Assembly (NCBI GenBank): GCA_017654735.1
Contig: JADPYG010000089.1
Location: 320,001 to 384,000 of the forward strand
DNA: 64,000 bases
Source: Vishniacozyma victoriae
Lineage: Eukaryota > Basidiomycota > Tremellomycetes > Tremellales > Bulleribasidiaceae
Direction of reading: 5' to 3'
Part shown: positions 23,651 to 34,391 of the stretch, one piece after another
How the letters are laid out: every line of letters starts with the position of its first letter
How positions within the stretch are numbered: position 1 is the stretch's first letter
Program-made: the position numbers and the translations under genes
The notes under the pieces: generated by a model
The model's database searches: none
Told to the model about the DNA's origin: nothing
The model's input: the letters and a program-made list of their open reading frames with translations, nothing else

Positions 23651-25048
23651 TTACTCCGAAACTTTGATGAGGAGCTTTCCAACGGTTCCTCTAGACGAAA
23701 TATCAATCTGGGATTGCGAAACTCCCTCAGCAGTGAACGGGTATTCTTTTCCAATCGTGAACTGCACATTAGTCCTTTTCAGCACAAGATAAATATGACT
23801 GACTTTGAGATGTCCATCCTTGATCCAATCTAGGACTTCTTTCGAGTACGAAGCGAAATCTTCTGGGGTACTGATGAATGCCCCGAGGGTTGGTCGGGTG
23901 ATTTTCAAACTCTTTGGAGATAGGCGTAATACGGAGAACTCGGCGGGTGCCCCCTTATCCATCAGCTTGTGCTCTTTGACGAAACATCATATAGATGAAA
24001 AGAAAAAGGAGACATACAGAGGCATTCCCATACATGACCAAAGTACCTCTTGACCTGACGACCTCAAAGTCTTCATCAAACGTATCTTTCCCTACACCAT
24101 CGTAGACTGCGTGGACTCCCTTTCCATCTGTCAAATCCAGGATCTTCTTGACGTTATCCGCGGACGAGTCGGTCGTGAGGAGCACATGGTGCGCTCCGTT
24201 TTGTTTCGCTAATTCTGCTTTTTCGGGGTTTGAGGTGGTAGCAATGACATTGGCGCCTTTGTAATTACAGATCTATCATCAGTACTCCTCCCATTGATGA
24301 AAGAAAAGGGGCTTACCTGACACAAGAGAAGACCAACACCACCTGCTGCTGCCCTCACTAGCACCCAATCTCCTTTCTTGACTTCGTAACTTTCCTTCAC
24401 GAGGTACGCCATAGTGAGGGCGGTGGTAGTGGCTGGAACCCCGTACTTTGGCTCAACACCTTTAGGAATAGGAGCGACCTTCCACCATGGGGCTACTGCG
24501 TATTCGGCAAAGGCATTGTTGATTGGGGACATGACTGTTTGACCGAGCTCAAGGGCTGGTAGGACGGTCGAGGTAGTTTTGGATTTTGGAAGTTGTACAA
24601 TTGTACCGACGATATCTTGTCCAGGGGTAAAAGGGAGGTTCATTTTGTACAGCCCACCTCTTTGGTCTAGGATGTCAGTCACATCATGTGCGGAAGGTGG
24701 GTAACGAACAATTGTCAATGTAGTTTGTTCCCCTGTCAATCAGTTACAGCTGAAAGAGCTTGAAGAGAAACTCACGTCCACTGGACCTTGATCAAGACCT
24801 CATCCTCTTTGGGAGTAGGTACAGGAATCTCTTGCAAAGTGTTGACCTCTGGTCCACCAGTCTTCTCGACCTACAAAGTCAGTCTCATATCCCCGGTACG
24901 CCGAAGAAGGACTCACCCGGATGGCTTTCATAGTTTTAGGGATTTGGCTGGACATTGCTCGAGTTGACAGATAATAGCTAAGGTCGTTTGGGGTGGAGAA
25001 TAATGGCTGTACTGGGCGGAGCTGTAAGAAGGTTCTGGCGCGTAACAT
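23651..25048 (-). CDS. NADPH:quinone oxidoreductase, zeta-crystallin type (MDR superfamily)
   Basis: A zinc-free medium-chain dehydrogenase/reductase that passes electrons from NADPH to quinones. Visible parts are MKAIRVEKTGGPEVNTLQEIPVPTPKEDEVLIKV, GTNYIDNYQRGGLYKMNLPFTPGQDIVGTIV, WVLVRAAAGGVGLLLCQ (the nucleotide-binding AxxGGVG loop), TSADNVKKILDLTDGKGVHAVYDGVGKDTFDEDFE and a C-terminus YPFTAEGVSQSQIDISSRGTVGKLLIKVSE. The product is about 360 aa. From the first ATG (25048) the protein begins MLRARTFLQLRPVQPLFST, rich in R, L and S and free of acid, like a mitochondrial presequence. A second in-frame ATG (MSSQIPKTMKAIRV) about 32 codons later would give a cytosolic form. There are several introns of 42-60 nt. 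Confidence 0.88.
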
Positions 25049-25175
25049 GCGACAAGTGTAAGTGATGGGGGAGGACTAAAGATGCTTTGTAATGTGACGT
25101 GCTTAGACACCCGGCTATATCCGACGATTACCGTTATCTACATGGATATATGCATATGTTTGATGACTCATGCTA

Positions 25176-27993
25176 CTACTGCGCCTCCTCTGCGACCTTT
25201 ATCCTCTTCTCTATGACCTCCTCCATCGCCCTCACCACAGTGGGCTTGGTGAATAGACTAGTCATGACGTAAATGACATTCCCAAGTGGTCTTGAATGGA
25301 TTTTGAATTCTTCCCCACCAGCTACCTTTACTGTCTCCTTCTTTAACGCATCCAAAAAGTCTCTGCCTACAAGAGACCCGTAATCGGCGTTGGTATCTTC
25401 AAGCTCGATGGCGAGTACAGTACCCATAGCCATTGATCCCTTGACAGTTGCGTACTTCGAAACACGCTCAATAAAGTCAGGAGACCAGAATGACCATCTT
25501 CCTTCCTCGCCCAGGTGGCTGACGTTCCATGATTTCTTCTCTGCCTCGAAACCTCCGCTTGCGAGATGCCTTTCTACCATTTTAATCGATTCTAGGGCGA
25601 CTGAGGTTCCGATTGGGTTTGCAGTATAACTGTGTCCATGAAGGAGTGCGTCGACCTTTTTGTCTGATAGGAAAGCGTTGAAAATTGATGAAGATGCCAG
25701 AGTGGTCGACATGGGCAGTAAGCCTCCCGTGAGGATCTTGGCGTAGACGGCGATATCGGGAGTATGATTGAGGACAGAAGCGGCCGAGTGGTATCCAAAT
25801 CTATGTAGACCGGAGAACACTAGCTGTCAGCACAGACTAGGACGGGTACTTACCTTCATCGTAAATGATCGGTAAACCTTGCCATGCTCCTGTATCCCTT
25901 GACGAAAGTCGGAGTAATTCTGTCTCGTAGCTGCTACCATCCCATCCCTTTCCGCCAAAGAGGTCCCCACTAGCCCTGGTTACTTCGATCATACAAGCTT
26001 GGAAAAGTGGATCGACAAATACCATCCCTCCCGCCCCTAGGCACACGGGCTCAATGACCAATGCTCCAAAGCGACGACCACCTTCCCTTACTAATCGAAG
26101 GAGATGTGATCGGATATGGAAACGGTAGTATTTGGCGAGATCAGTTTGGAGCCGGTCTTGGAGCGTGTAGATGGATTGTAAAGAGTCGAAGGGGATTGAC
26201 CAGCCATCCCCGACTGTTGTTGCGTTTGATGCGAGAGATGGGGGAAGATGAGGCCAGAGGTCGGGTCCTGTGGTGTGGACCGTTGGTGTACCGTTTGTAA
26301 ATTGGATCATGGGTGGAGAGAACCAATGACCTCGACCTTTGTACCAGTCGACAGCTTTGTTGAATGTGCTAGCCTCGGAAGCGTCCATTGAGCCAATCTT
26401 GAAATGAGCTTATTCACAACTGGTGGACTCACGGTATCACCATGATATCCACCTCTCAAGCCAATGACGCCAACATCAGATCCAACTTCTCCCTCCCATC
26501 CATATCTACGTCCAGTCGCTCGAAGAGCCATCTTCAGAGCCACCTCGATACCCGTACTTCCATTATCCGAGAAGAACACTCTATCCGCCCATCCCTGTCC
26601 GACGGTTTCCTTGAGCTTTTCGGCGAGCTCTAAAGCGGGCTCGTTTGTTCCAGAGGGAAATAGGACGTGCCCATATCGCCCTGCTGCCTTTGCAGCTGCC
26701 AATGTAAGGGGTTCGGCGCCGTGTCCATGTGATTGACTATATTCAGCGTCATTCAAGAGTCCAGACTCACGTGAACCAGCTGGCTGATCCATCAAAGTAG
26801 GGCTTGAGCAGACTTTCGCCTGTAGGTGCTGGGCTTGTCTGGGCGTAGTGAGCGTCAAAGTGGTCGCCGTAAGCGGAATCCACAACCATGACATCTTCCT
26901 TTTTGTTTACCTGTACGTCAGCTCCTCACCTGGCAGTGGTCGAAAGTATTCACTAGACCATGCTGAGTGAATGGCCACCAGACACTCTCCAGCGTTCGTT
27001 CTGCCATGCCATCCAAGCTTTTTATACGCTCCTCATGCTCCCTTTCTAGCCAGTCGACGGTCCCAGCGACTCCTCCTTCACTCGTAGCTTCCACCTCCTC
27101 GTACCATTTCCCCAGCCTCACGCGGTCTTCTCCCACCGTTCCATACTTTTCAGGAGGCGCGTTGATGGTGTATAGCGGTATACCCCTGTCTGCGAAATAG
27201 CTAGAGAGGAATTCGTGATTCTGGTAATATGGCTGATGAAGGCATAAGACGGCCGAGACAGAGTACCCCCGAAGTAGGAGGGACTCGTATGATGATATCG
27301 TCGTTGAAATACCGCCTAGATGTGGAGATGCAATGAGGATAGCTGGTAAGCGGAGTGAGCGTAGGAAAGTGGATTGAGTATGTGGTGGGTGGAGGGCGGG
27401 GGAATGTACGCCTAAAAGTCAGCCTCGTCATGGTTATGACTTACCTCCTGCTGTCTCGACGTATAGAGCGCCTTTGATCCCACCCAGCGATGAGACCACA
27501 TCCCGGGTGTAAGCCGATATCGAGTGTACGAGCTCGTCATTGGATTCGGGAAAGGGCTAAATAGTCAGCAGACCTCTTTCATGGTGACTCACCAAGTCAG
27601 GAGCTAGCTTAGCAGCCAGATGGGGCGACATTGGCTCTCGGTACTGATACAGATTCTTTGTCGACACTATCTCGCCATGACGCCCTACATTTCGATCGAC
27701 ATAGCTGAGAGATCAGCTCAGTTGTGATCGGAGGCATACCTGACATCCGACTCGGAATCTGGACCAGTGCTCACGGGCTTCAGGTAGAAGACCCGCTTGC
27801 TCCTTGATCCACTGGCTCCAGCAGTTGAAGACTCTGCAACATATTTCGAAGCTGTCGCCCGGATCAGAGCTGTCGTGAGGAGCGTCTTTCCGACTTCGGT
27901 ATTGGCTGTTCATCAGCTGGGGTCGGGGGATCGGACAAGTTGCGTACCGCCAAAGACCTGCGAGATTCGCAGGTTTGGGAACAATAGAGGCAT
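25176..27993 (-). CDS. Bifunctional dethiobiotin synthetase / DAPA aminotransferase (BioD-BioA fusion)
   Basis: It carries out two consecutive steps of biotin synthesis: transamination of 7-keto-8-aminopelargonate to DAPA, and ATP/CO2-dependent ring closure to dethiobiotin. The N-terminal BioD domain starts MPLLFPNLRISQVFG and, across the first intron, gives the P-loop GANTEVGKTLLTTALI, then PVSTGPDS and SPHLGGISTTISS. The C-terminal BioA domain has GHWFSPPMIQF, FFSDNGSTGIEVALKMALRATGRRYGW, GLRGGYHGDT, PIIYDEGMFSGLHRFGYHSAA and YAKILTGGLLPMSTTLAS, where the lysine is the expected PLP-binding residue. HGHSYTANPIGTSVALESI follows, and the end is VAEEAQ. About 800 aa, the size of plant and fungal BioDA fusions. 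It is divergent from the F-BAR gene across 327 bp. Confidence 0.92.
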
Positions 27994-28320
27994 ATCCAGT
28001 CGATAGCTGCTCGCCGGAGATCTGCTGAACTGATCCTATATGGTCGGAATGAGTCCCTCGAGATGGTCTTTGAGTCGATGACTATTGCCCCATCTCCATA
28101 AATTCGGTGCGCCGGCTATCAGGTCCGTTCTCAGGCACGTAGATATAATTTAAATATACCCCTCATTTAGAGTTAGGGGTCACTTCACGCGCGGCGGTGT
28201 AATATCTAATAACAACCCTCCTCCTACGTCACAGATAGGTTTCATCTTTCAAAGAGGGGGTAATAGAACGACACTTTACGAACATCTAAAGATACCGACT
28301 CGCTTTAGAAGTCACAAGTA
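27994..28320. promoter_or_regulatory. Divergent promoter region, BioD-BioA / F-BAR gene
   Basis: This is 327 bp between divergent starts. It contains an AT-rich patch (28141-28157) next to an inverted pair ACCCCT/AGGGGT (28158-28163 and 28175-28180). CCCCT/AGGGG is the core of the fungal stress response element, so this is a candidate stress-responsive promoter. It is only a motif match. Confidence 0.45.
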
Positions 28321-31300
28321 TGGATCGCCCAGCAGAGCCACAGCGCTCTCAATCCACTACGTCTCTTTCACGACTATATAATGGATCAACAAATGGAGGA
28401 AACAGAGACCAGGAGCTCAGTGACCCAGGATTGGACTACTGCAATGCGTTCTGGGGACAGGGAGATAAGGGATTCGAGGTGGTAATGGCCAGGCTGAGAG
28501 GTGCGGCGAGGACGACCGAAGAACTGAGAGCATTCTGGAAAGAAAGGTCCGTTCTCTCAAGATCAAGATAAGGTGGGGTAATGAGCTGATGTCCAGAGCT
28601 GCTATCGAGGAGGATTACGCTAAACGATTGACGAAACTATCAAAGACGACATTAGGCAGAGACGAGATTGGAGATACTGCGGCTTCGCTACAGAATGTAT
28701 TGCTCGAGACGGCGCAGCAGGCGACCTATCATCAGTCGCTATCAACAGAGATCAAGCAGACTGTCGAGCAGCCAACTGCCGAGTTCCAGACGAGGCTCAC
28801 GAATCTCAAGAAAGGTCTGCAAAGTAGCGTGGAAAAGTCGTACAGGAACAAAGGGCTGCAGGAGGGGCATGTGCAGAAGGTGAGCTGGAATTTCATCAAC
28901 TATTCGAGTGTATAGCTGATGGTGAAGGCCAAGGAGAAGTACGAATCCGATTGCCTCAAGTTGAATTCCTACACCGCAAATGCAGCTCTATCGCAGGGCA
29001 AGGAGTTGGAGAAGATCCAGGCCAAGCTCGAGAGAGTCCGCCAGACAATTGGAGGGAATGAACAGGACTTCAGGCAGTTTGTCAAGGTCTTGGAGGGGAC
29101 CACCCAGAAGTGGGAGACGGAATGGAGAGGTTTCTGTGATGTGAGCTCATCGGATCCTCGATTGAGGTTCAAGCTGACTTGCTAGCACGTACAGGATCTG
29201 GAAGAGGATAGGATGGTAATGATGAAGGATATCATGTGGGCATTTGCAAATGCCGTATCCCAAGTCTGCGTCGAGGATGATGGAGTAAGCTCATGAACCC
29301 ATCATTGTCATATAGCTGACAAACAGTCGTGCGAGCGAATCCGAGAAAAGCTCGAGACATTCGAACCTGCCAACGACATGATCGCGTTCGTCCGAGGATG
29401 GGGTACAGGCGACCAAATCCCAGATCCACCCAGATTCATTAACTACTCAGCAGGCGAATATCCCCAACAACCATCTTCACACCCTGCTCGATTCCAGCGA
29501 CTATCTGCCAAACCACCATTATCCGCCGTATCGCGCTCAGTCGATCATGGGGAACAGCAGGAAGAGGAACATATCCCAGAACCCGTTGCTCAAAACGAGA
29601 CTCGACCAAACGGTATTACCAACGGCATGCAGAAGATGAATCTACAAGATCAACCACCTATGCCACCTCAGCAAGCCCAATCCCCTCAACAGACTCAGCA
29701 ATCGCAGCCGGAAATCACGCGACAGCCGTTCGGTGGAGTCGCTCTGCCTGGTATGTCTGGTGCCGCTGCTGGTGCTCCTCCCGGGACTGCGATTGCTTCG
29801 GTGCTACCAGATCGCGTCAGCTCAATGGGACCACCACCTGTTCCTCCTACCATGACTATGCCCGAACCTCGTGTTCCCTCTCGACAAGGCCCACCATCGC
29901 CTTCATCGCGAGATGTCAACGACGAGTCCGACCCAATGGCTCGAGCACTTGCCGAGCTACGTCGAGAACCTCCGGGGCCAGGCAGCATCCGACGAGGAGC
30001 GTCTCATCGACGTCCAGACTCTGCGGCCGGTGGATCTATGCGAGGAGGAATCAACCCCTCCATGTCACCTGCTCCAGGTCAACAGAGGATGTCGTATCAG
30101 CAAGCCCCTCCTGCTCAAGGTCACGGTGGATCTGCAAGGCAACAATCTGTCGACATGACTCTTTCACCTCCTGCTCCTGGCCATACTGCCGCTCAACTCG
30201 CTCGATCAATGGATGATTTCCAGCGATCCGCATCTCGGGCTGCAGACAAGAGGGGCAGTGTAAATTACGCCAACTACGCAGATGATGTTGTCGGTGCTCA
30301 CCCATCTTCTCGACCCAATTCGCCTGGACCCATTTCGCCATCTGGTAATAGATCACCATCACCTGCTATGATGCAAGCTCCTACTCAGCCCGCCACGCAT
30401 ATCGCCGATGAGGTACTCTCGCAATATCACCAATCCTTCCCTGGCGAGAGGAGAGAGAGGGAACGAACTCGATCTCGAGCCGGCTCGGTCATTTCAGCTA
30501 CTGGATCTCGACCTGGGTCTGTATTCAATGCTCCTCCATCTCAACTGCAAGGTGCCCCCGCCTCGCCTCGAGCTGGCTTTGTCGGTATTGGTGCTGGAGG
30601 CGGACGATCGCCCAGCCCCGGTCCACCCGCCCGAAGTCCCGTCAACAATACTGGTGCTCTCGGACCCCAGTCTCTAGGGATCGCTCTCGACAAGTCTGGA
30701 GGCGTCGCTCATGATTCGATGGCAGAAGCGTATAGGCGCCAGTACCAGGAGGAACAGCAACAAAGGCCTGTCTCGCAGTACAACAACCAACCACCTCGAT
30801 CACCTAGTGCTGCTTCTTTCGGCGGTATGCCCAATGCTACTCAGCGTCCTACATCTGGCTATGGAGGTCTGCCACAGGGCCAATACGGTCAACAAGCTCC
30901 TCCTCCTCAGCAATTCACCTCACCGCCTCCACAGCAGCCTCAGTACCAGCAATTCCAACAACCGCCCCCTCAACCTTCTTACCAGACGCATCCGTCTTAC
31001 CAAGGTCAGCAACAACTTCCACCACAGCAGCCTGGTTATGCGCCTTCACCAGGTGGATACCCCCAACAACCGCCTTACGCTGCTCCACCTCAGCAGCAGT
31101 CCTATGGACGATCAGCATCGCCAGCACCTCAAGCACAGGGATACGGTAGATCCGCTTCTCCTGCTCCTCCGTCGCAAACGCAGAACTTTGCTAGATCTGC
31201 TTCACCAGCTCCTCAGCCTCAGCATGGTGGGTATGGTCGATCTGCCTCGCCCGCACCCCAGCAGCAGTACGGTTACCGAGCACCTTCACCTCAGCCACAA

Positions 31301-31717
31301 GTACAGCAACCAGCTTACAACCGTACACCCTCTCCTCAACCTGGTGCATTTGGACATGTCACGGGTCGAAGTCCAAGTCCTCAACCTAATCAGCCTCCAC
31401 CCAATACCGCTCCCACAGGTCAATGGTCCACGACTGGCTTACCCGTGTTGTTTTGTACGTCCCCATTCATACTCATGATGTAAGCTGACAATTAGACGTC
31501 AAGGCGTTATACGATTACGCAGCCCAATCATCTGCTGAATTCGATTTCCAGTCAGGTGATATCATCGCAGTAACTTCTACACCAGAGGATGGATGGTGGT
31601 CTGGCGAATTACTCGATGAAGCGAGGAGATTACCTGGAAGAACAGACTTCCCTAGTAATTTGTGAGTGAACTTCTTAGGCAAAGTATCGAGCTAATGATA
31701 GTGTTTGCTTGTTTTAA
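28321..31717 (+). CDS. F-BAR and SH3 domain cytokinesis protein (Hof1/Cdc15/Imp2 family)
   Basis: A membrane-binding scaffold of the contractile ring and septum. The F-BAR domain spans about residues 38-320: YCNAFWGQGDKGFEVVMARL, RAAIEEDYAKRLTKLSKT, a helix with KEKYESDCLKLNSYTANAA, and FANAVSQVC. A long Pro/Gln/Ser-rich disordered region of about 650 aa follows (29378-31483) with repeated RSASPAP units. The end is a C-terminal SH3 domain, YVKALYDYAAQSSAEFDFQSGDIIAV, EDGWWSGEL, DFPSNF. The last intron has a GAGCTAATGATAG branch and acceptor, giving an end ...FPSNFVCLF with TAA at 31715-31717. A later AG would end the protein one residue after SN at about 31734. The product is about 1,030 aa. 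The domain order matches fungal Hof1/Cdc15 proteins; which paralogue it is cannot be decided here. Confidence 0.88.
31100..31345 (+). repeat. Protein-level repeat RSASPAP in the F-BAR protein
   Basis: Four copies of (Y)GRSASPAP or ARSASPAP, each separated by a short Gln-rich linker, followed by degenerate RAPSPQP and RTPSPQP and then RSPSPQP. At the DNA level the copies differ at synonymous sites, so this is an old repeat kept at the protein level. Each unit has an S-P pair that could be a CDK or MAPK site, which would suit a protein regulated in mitosis (inference). Confidence 0.7.
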
Positions 31718-32312
31718 TTTAGATAATTATAGGATTGGACTAGATCGTGATGGAACGCTGAGGGATGTGGTAATGGATATGCATGCTAATGAATGATGTT
31801 CGCCCAGCCATGCTTGATCTTACAGGGTTATTCGAATCATCGGCCTTCTTATCGATCTCAATTCTCGAGGATCATGATCCGGCCGGGCGTTTATCTATAC
31901 TCAACCTATCTCCTTTGACCGCGAAGTACGGCCAGGGGAGCTTCTAACATGAACAACTCCGAAACCCAACTCCGAAACCCCATTTACGTGACGTTCGAGT
32001 CGAGATCAATGGATGAGTGTGGCGTCTTGCTGACCTGACTGAACCTTTCATGCGCCTTTTAGAATTCTCACAGGGTAAGTATAGGGAATGAGCAGAGAAG
32101 TGCAATGCACAGCCTTTATGGCCCGGAGCAAAGACTGAAGTCTAGAGAGGCTTCTCGCGCACGGTCCGACGTACTAGTGGTCGCTCTCACGGCGGCCTTC
32201 GAAGCGGCCATTCACGAGGAGAAATTCACGGAGGACGGAGGGGAATCAACATGATTTGTCAACCATCTCACCTAAATTTCGAACCTGACTGCTGATACTC
32301 TTGAATAATATA
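31718..32312. other. Intergenic region between the F-BAR gene and an orphan gene
   Basis: This is 595 bp with no convincing coding frame. It contains a perfect 13-bp tandem duplication (AACTCCGAAACCC, 31955-31967 and 31968-31980). It should carry the 3' UTR of the F-BAR gene and the promoter of the small gene at 32313. Confidence 0.4.
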
Positions 32313-32769
32313 ATGAAAGCTGACGATATCACTCGACTCTGTGGTGTGCTAGGGTCTCTTGGGGGTGGAAAAGATCCTTTGGTGGAAGAGCTGGAAAGCC
32401 AATGTCAAGACTTGGAGACTCGGCTGAGAACCTATACAGACTATCTTGATATGATGAAATCTCAGGTCGAGAAATCTCGGTCGAAAATCTTGAAGACACT
32501 GGAGACTTTGGATACAGAGAGGAGCGCCGATAGGCGATATGCCAACCAATCCTGTCAATTCGCAAGAAGCACGATCGAAAGAAGAGCAACTCTACCGTGA
32601 GTGTGCAATACCCTCGTTCGAAGAAGACAAAAGTTCTCTCGCTCATCATTGTAGTGTGAATGCAGTCAGAACCTGCGCGGATATCATGAGGGACAAACCC
32701 ACCGATGACGGAGGAGGAGAGGAAGAAGAAGAAGATGATAATGAGGATGAGGAGTCTGATTCGAGTTGA
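32313..32769 (+). CDS. Hypothetical small coiled-coil protein with acidic tail
   Basis: Exon 1 (32313-32596) joins exon 2 (32655-32769) across a 58-nt intron with GTGAGT donor and TAG acceptor. The joined frame is 132 aa. The protein begins MKADDITRLCGVLGSLGGG, then has a helical, coiled-coil-like stretch (VEELESQCQDLETRLRTYTD, MMKSQVEKSRSKILKTLETLD). After the splice it continues VNAVRTCADIMRDKPTDD and ends in a run of about 20 D/E/S residues. No family is recognised. The correct frame change across a normal intron supports a real gene. A small complex subunit would fit the shape, but there is no evidence for any particular one. Confidence 0.6.
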
Positions 32770-33524
32770 TTGTTCCACGCACGTCGTTTTCAGTGCAGCA
32801 TACCTGGTCGGAATCTGTTGTATATCCGAGGTGCTGTGGTATTGCGATGCATCTGTCAGGTAGATTATGTCCAGAGTCGTGCATCCGGACTGATAGCGCA
32901 ACATGATCTCATTGTGTTCACGACGAGAGTCCATGACAAGCCAAAGGACAAATATACGCGTCGACTCGGGCGTGCGAGCAGGTTACCTCGGAGTCTGATT
33001 AGAGGCGTCGCCTTTTCGCACACAAGAAAGCCCGTCCTGGAAGGGATCATAGGTGAGAAGGTCTGCTCCAAGATGGCTAATCCAGGCTCAATGATCTCGC
33101 ATTTTCATGGAGGACGCCCGTCCCTCTCTTGGGTGCTCCCTGTGCCTTCGCGCTACTGCTCTCCCTTCTCTCGACCAACCCTTCATCAGACCCTCCTTTC
33201 ATGGACGGAGCGCAGCATTGCCAATACACATCAGTGTCTCCGAGTCCACCCGAGTCCATATCAACGGATGCTACACGCCCTGCGCTGACCTTTCATTAGT
33301 CTTTTACACATTCTCACACAACAGTCGCAGCTCAGTGAAAGGATGGGAGAGCCTGGTCGTGTGCGCAAGAATGATTTCAAAGGACGTCGAGGCGCGAAGA
33401 CCCGAGGATACTTCCGTCCCAGATAACAAGCCGAGCCTGGTAATTTCTTCAGGAAGACTGCTGCGTGCGACCCGTATCGAGGATCGAGCGGAGTATGAAA
33501 GAGACTACATAGATAAAAAGACGA
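32770..33524. other. Gene-poor spacer between two orphan genes
   Basis: 755 bp. A plus-strand frame with an ATG at 33107 runs 167 codons to 33610, overlapping the start of the next gene in another frame, and there is a 172-codon minus-strand frame opposite it. Neither has a motif, and their composition (many Ser, Arg, Cys) looks like chance open frames. This may be a long leader or a non-coding transcript. Nothing more can be supported. Confidence 0.35.
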
Positions 33525-34067
33525 ATGGAGGAAATGCCGTCTTATCCAGCAACATCCGACCCCGAACCAATTTGGCCACCAACACGCAAACAGGCAATGG
33601 CATACAATAGGGGGTATATCGGTGAACACATCGCAGTACCCCAATCTCATGCCGGCGAAACGTGCACGGTCACACATCAGACTAACTCTCGGAACATCAC
33701 GCGTCTGAGCGAACAGGCGGTCAGATTCCTTGAAATGACCGAGTGGCACGCTGGGGGGTCTGCGGGGACAGCCAGTCATCCGGAGGTGATAAGATGTACC
33801 GAGATGCTAGCCGAAGCGCAAAGATTGGGTCGCGGACTCGGAAACCCCATAACAGAGCTTGGATCTGCGATGGGAAATGATGAATGCCTCCTAGCCCTCA
33901 GTCATTTGAGGATGATGGTCACTGCAAAGTGAGATTCTACCATATAGCTGGAGTGATACCAATATTCATGCTCATCTTGTAGCACTACAGGCGCTGAGAA
34001 CCGACTTGCAGCAGCCAAACTCCGACTCCAGTCCGCATCTACATCGGCAGCGACGACAACCATCTGA
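33525..34067 (+). CDS. Hypothetical protein, 162 aa, helical C-terminus
   Basis: Exon 1 (33525-33928) and exon 2 (33983-34067) join in frame across a 54-nt intron (GTGAGA donor, TTGTAG acceptor). The protein starts MEEMPSYPATSDPEPIWPP. It has a predicted helical part from about residue 65 (LSEQAVRFLEMTEW, VIRCTEMLAEAQRLGRG, ECLLALSHLRMMVTA) and ends with an Ala/Leu-rich helix AENRLAAAKLRLQSASTSA. I do not recognise a family. The clean splice, which keeps a helix-like pattern on both sides, supports a real gene. It sits 324 bp upstream of the RPN14 homologue on the same strand. Confidence 0.6.
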
Positions 34068-34391
34068 CCAGAACGGCAGTCAGGCAACAGTACGTCGCGG
34101 TAATCGGAAAAGGACAGGATATGGATATTCGTAAACGAGGTGGTTCACTGCTTGTAATGTCAGGATATGCAAACGTTGGGCGAAAATTTTGCAGCGACCC
34201 AGGCTCTCACTAGAAGTCGTTCCACCCTGCCCGAGAAGCTCTCGCCGTCGTCCTCTTGTACTTGCATCAATGTTCGCATGTTCTGTCTCCACATTTGATC
34301 CGACAAAGTCGTTTCGCCGTGCCTGAGATTCATGGTCCGTCACTAACCGGTGTCGCCCAAGACGCTTTCGTACTGTCAAAGCCATAAAATC
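34068..34391. promoter_or_regulatory. Upstream region of RPN14 homologue
   Basis: 324 bp between two plus-strand genes. A minus-strand frame (34080-34385) is open but has no family features and lies exactly in the expected promoter and leader. No clear regulatory motif was seen. Confidence 0.35.

Noticed and set aside
33107..33610. 167-codon plus-strand frame between the two orphan genes
   Set aside because: It has no motif, overlaps the start of the next gene in another frame, and its Ser/Arg/Cys-rich composition looks like chance.
33261..33779. 172-codon minus-strand frame
   Set aside because: It lies antisense to the start of the gene at 33525, is Cys/Arg/Phe-rich, and has no recognisable domain.
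34080..34385. 101-codon minus-strand frame upstream of the RPN14 homologue
   Set aside because: Basic, low-information composition, and it occupies the expected promoter of a real gene.
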